Shown: piece after piece, positions 63,292 through 64,000 of the stretch | Position numbering within the stretch: the stretch's first letter is position 1 | How the letters are laid out: every line of letters starts with the position of its first letter | Assembly (NCBI GenBank): GCA_028866895.1 | Contig: JAGWHF010000002.1 | Coordinates: 133,309 to 197,308 of the forward strand | DNA from: Nitrososphaerota archaeon | GTDB lineage: Archaea; Thermoproteota; Nitrososphaeria; Nitrososphaerales; Nitrosopumilaceae | DNA: 64,000 nt | Reading direction: 5' to 3' | Program-made: the position numbers and the translations under genes | Notes under the pieces: generated by a model | The model's database searches: none | Seen by the model: the letters and a program-made list of their open reading frames with translations, nothing else | Told to the model about the DNA's origin: nothing

Positions 63292-64000
63292 ATGGATTAC
63301 TGGCAATTGATCCTGCTTGGAGCAATCGCGGGCTTTACGATATTCCTCGGGCTTCCGGTAGCAGTGATGAAAAATTTGACCTTAAAAAAGAAGGGCTTCC
63401 TCAATGCTGTCGCTCTTGGAATCTTGGTATTTCTCATAATCGACGTTTTCAGTCACGGTTACGAGACCGCATCAGATGCTGCGACCAATGCTTTTGCAGG
63501 CAAGGCTCCAATGGGAACAGCAGTGGTCGACCTTCTTGCACTCTTCGGCGGTATAGCCATTGGCCTCCTTGGACTATCGTGGTTTGAACACAAAACGATG
63601 ACAAAAAATGTGCCTCAAATTCTATCGCTTGAAAATATCCAAAAAGGCGATGATCATTTACGCCAGTCGTTCCACGACATCAATGCCTATCGTCTTGCCA
63701 TGATGATTGCAGTAGGAATTGGCGCACACAACTTCAGCGAGGGGCTGGCAATAGGACAGTCTTATGTGGCAGGGGAAATTGGCCTGGCGATTCTCCTGAT
63801 TATTGGATTTGGTGCACACAACACGACGGAGGGATTCGGAATAGCTGGTCCTCTCACAGGAGTTTTGAAAAAACCTACTGCAAAGTTCCTGTTGCTGGCG
63901 GGGCTTGTCGGTGGAGGGCCCACCTTTCTTGGCACGGTACTTGGAAGCCTAATATTTTCAAATGTAGCTTATATCTTGTTTCTCTCAATTGCAGGTGGTG
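63292..64000 (+). CDS. ZIP-family divalent metal transporter, 3' end outside window
   Basis: The frame from ATG 63292 runs open to the window end (236 codons). It begins M-D-Y-W-Q-L-I-L-L-G-A-I-A-G-F-T and contains at least five hydrophobic helices. The metal-site motifs of ZIP transporters are clear: G-A-H-N-F-S-E-G-L-A-I-G and later G-A-H-N-T-T-E-G-F. The cytoplasmic loop between helices holds scattered His and Asp. It probably imports zinc, iron or manganese. The palindrome-rich promoter suggests metal-responsive control. Confidence 0.9.
   Translation, partial: MDYWQLILLGAIAGFTIFLGLPVAVMKNLTLKKKGFLNAVALGILVFLIIDVFSHGYETASDAATNAFAGKAPMGTAVVDLLALFGGIAIGLLGLSWFEHKTMTKNVPQILSLENIQKGDDHLRQSFHDINAYRLAMMIAVGIGAHNFSEGLAIGQSYVAGEIGLAILLIIGFGAHNTTEGFGIAGPLTGVLKKPTAKFLLLAGLVGGGPTFLGTVLGSLIFSNVAYILFLSIAGG

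Noticed and set aside
63288-63587. 99-residue plus-strand frame at the start of the ZIP gene
   Set aside because: The frame starting 4 bases later (63292) encodes clear ZIP motifs and stays open to the window end; this one is its shadow.

Overview
The window looks like a chromosomal segment of an ammonia-oxidiser-type archaeon of the Nitrososphaerota (Thaumarchaeota). Markers are a PEFG-CTERM cupredoxin together with an archaeosortase-like protein, Alba, ribosomal protein S26e, aRF1, a CDC48/VAT ATPase, archaeal MetK, a GGQ release factor, a Y-family polymerase with a PIP-box, pyruvoyl arginine decarboxylase, inositol-phosphate synthase with an archaetidylinositol-phosphate-type synthase, and many short genes that begin about 25-30 bases after an AT-rich TATA box (leaderless transcripts). 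The genus is an inference; no amo gene or rRNA is present. I saw no tRNA, rRNA, CRISPR array, insertion sequence or phage gene.

Layout. 0-9 kb: a truncated archaeosortase with an overlapping HExxH protein, DinB, Alba, a PAC2 chaperone/LysE operon, two small secreted proteins (one frameshifted), an Lrp-type RAM protein, CysS with unusual zinc ligands, and deoxyhypusine synthase. 9-18 kb: inositol-phosphate synthase, SMC, orphan oligopeptide ABC ATPases separated by a repeat-containing secreted protein, a CheY-like receiver and sparse sequence. 18-28 kb: NusA-like KH protein, AspS, the ilvB-ilvN-leuA-leuB operon and an aldolase/dehydrogenase pair. 28-41 kb: pyrophosphatase, peroxiredoxin, arginine decarboxylase, Hsp20, CDC48, radical SAM AmrS-like enzyme, MetK, PepF, a second deoxyhypusine-synthase-like protein and a cupredoxin. 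41-54 kb: CDP-alcohol transferase, S26e, sugar kinase, NAD-kinase/winged-helix fusion, PyrG, the trpEGDCBA operon without trpF, and IlvD. 53-64 kb: a histidine kinase with a damaged 5' end, NDH-2, several exported proteins, HIT, thioredoxin, aRF1, DsbA, a small regulator and a truncated ZIP transporter.

The strongest unusual signal lies upstream of ilvB. A 20-residue reading frame ending in Ile-Val-Leu-Leu-Val-Asp-Leu-Leu-Leu sits directly downstream of a TATA box, overlaps two strong potential RNA hairpins, and stops 29 bases before the SD-led ilvB start. It has the layout of a branched-chain amino acid leader-peptide attenuator in an archaeal ilv-leu operon. A second notable site is the 106-base divergent region between the small regulator and the ZIP transporter. 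It holds two copies of TTAG-N6-CTAA placed symmetrically between each TATA box and start codon, plus a perfect 8+4+8 palindrome midway.

Other patterns are six tiny cysteine/histidine-rich proteins scattered through the window, a polyamine/hypusine theme (PdaD plus two deoxyhypusine-synthase family members), an inositol phospholipid theme, and two coding sequences with apparent reading-frame damage.
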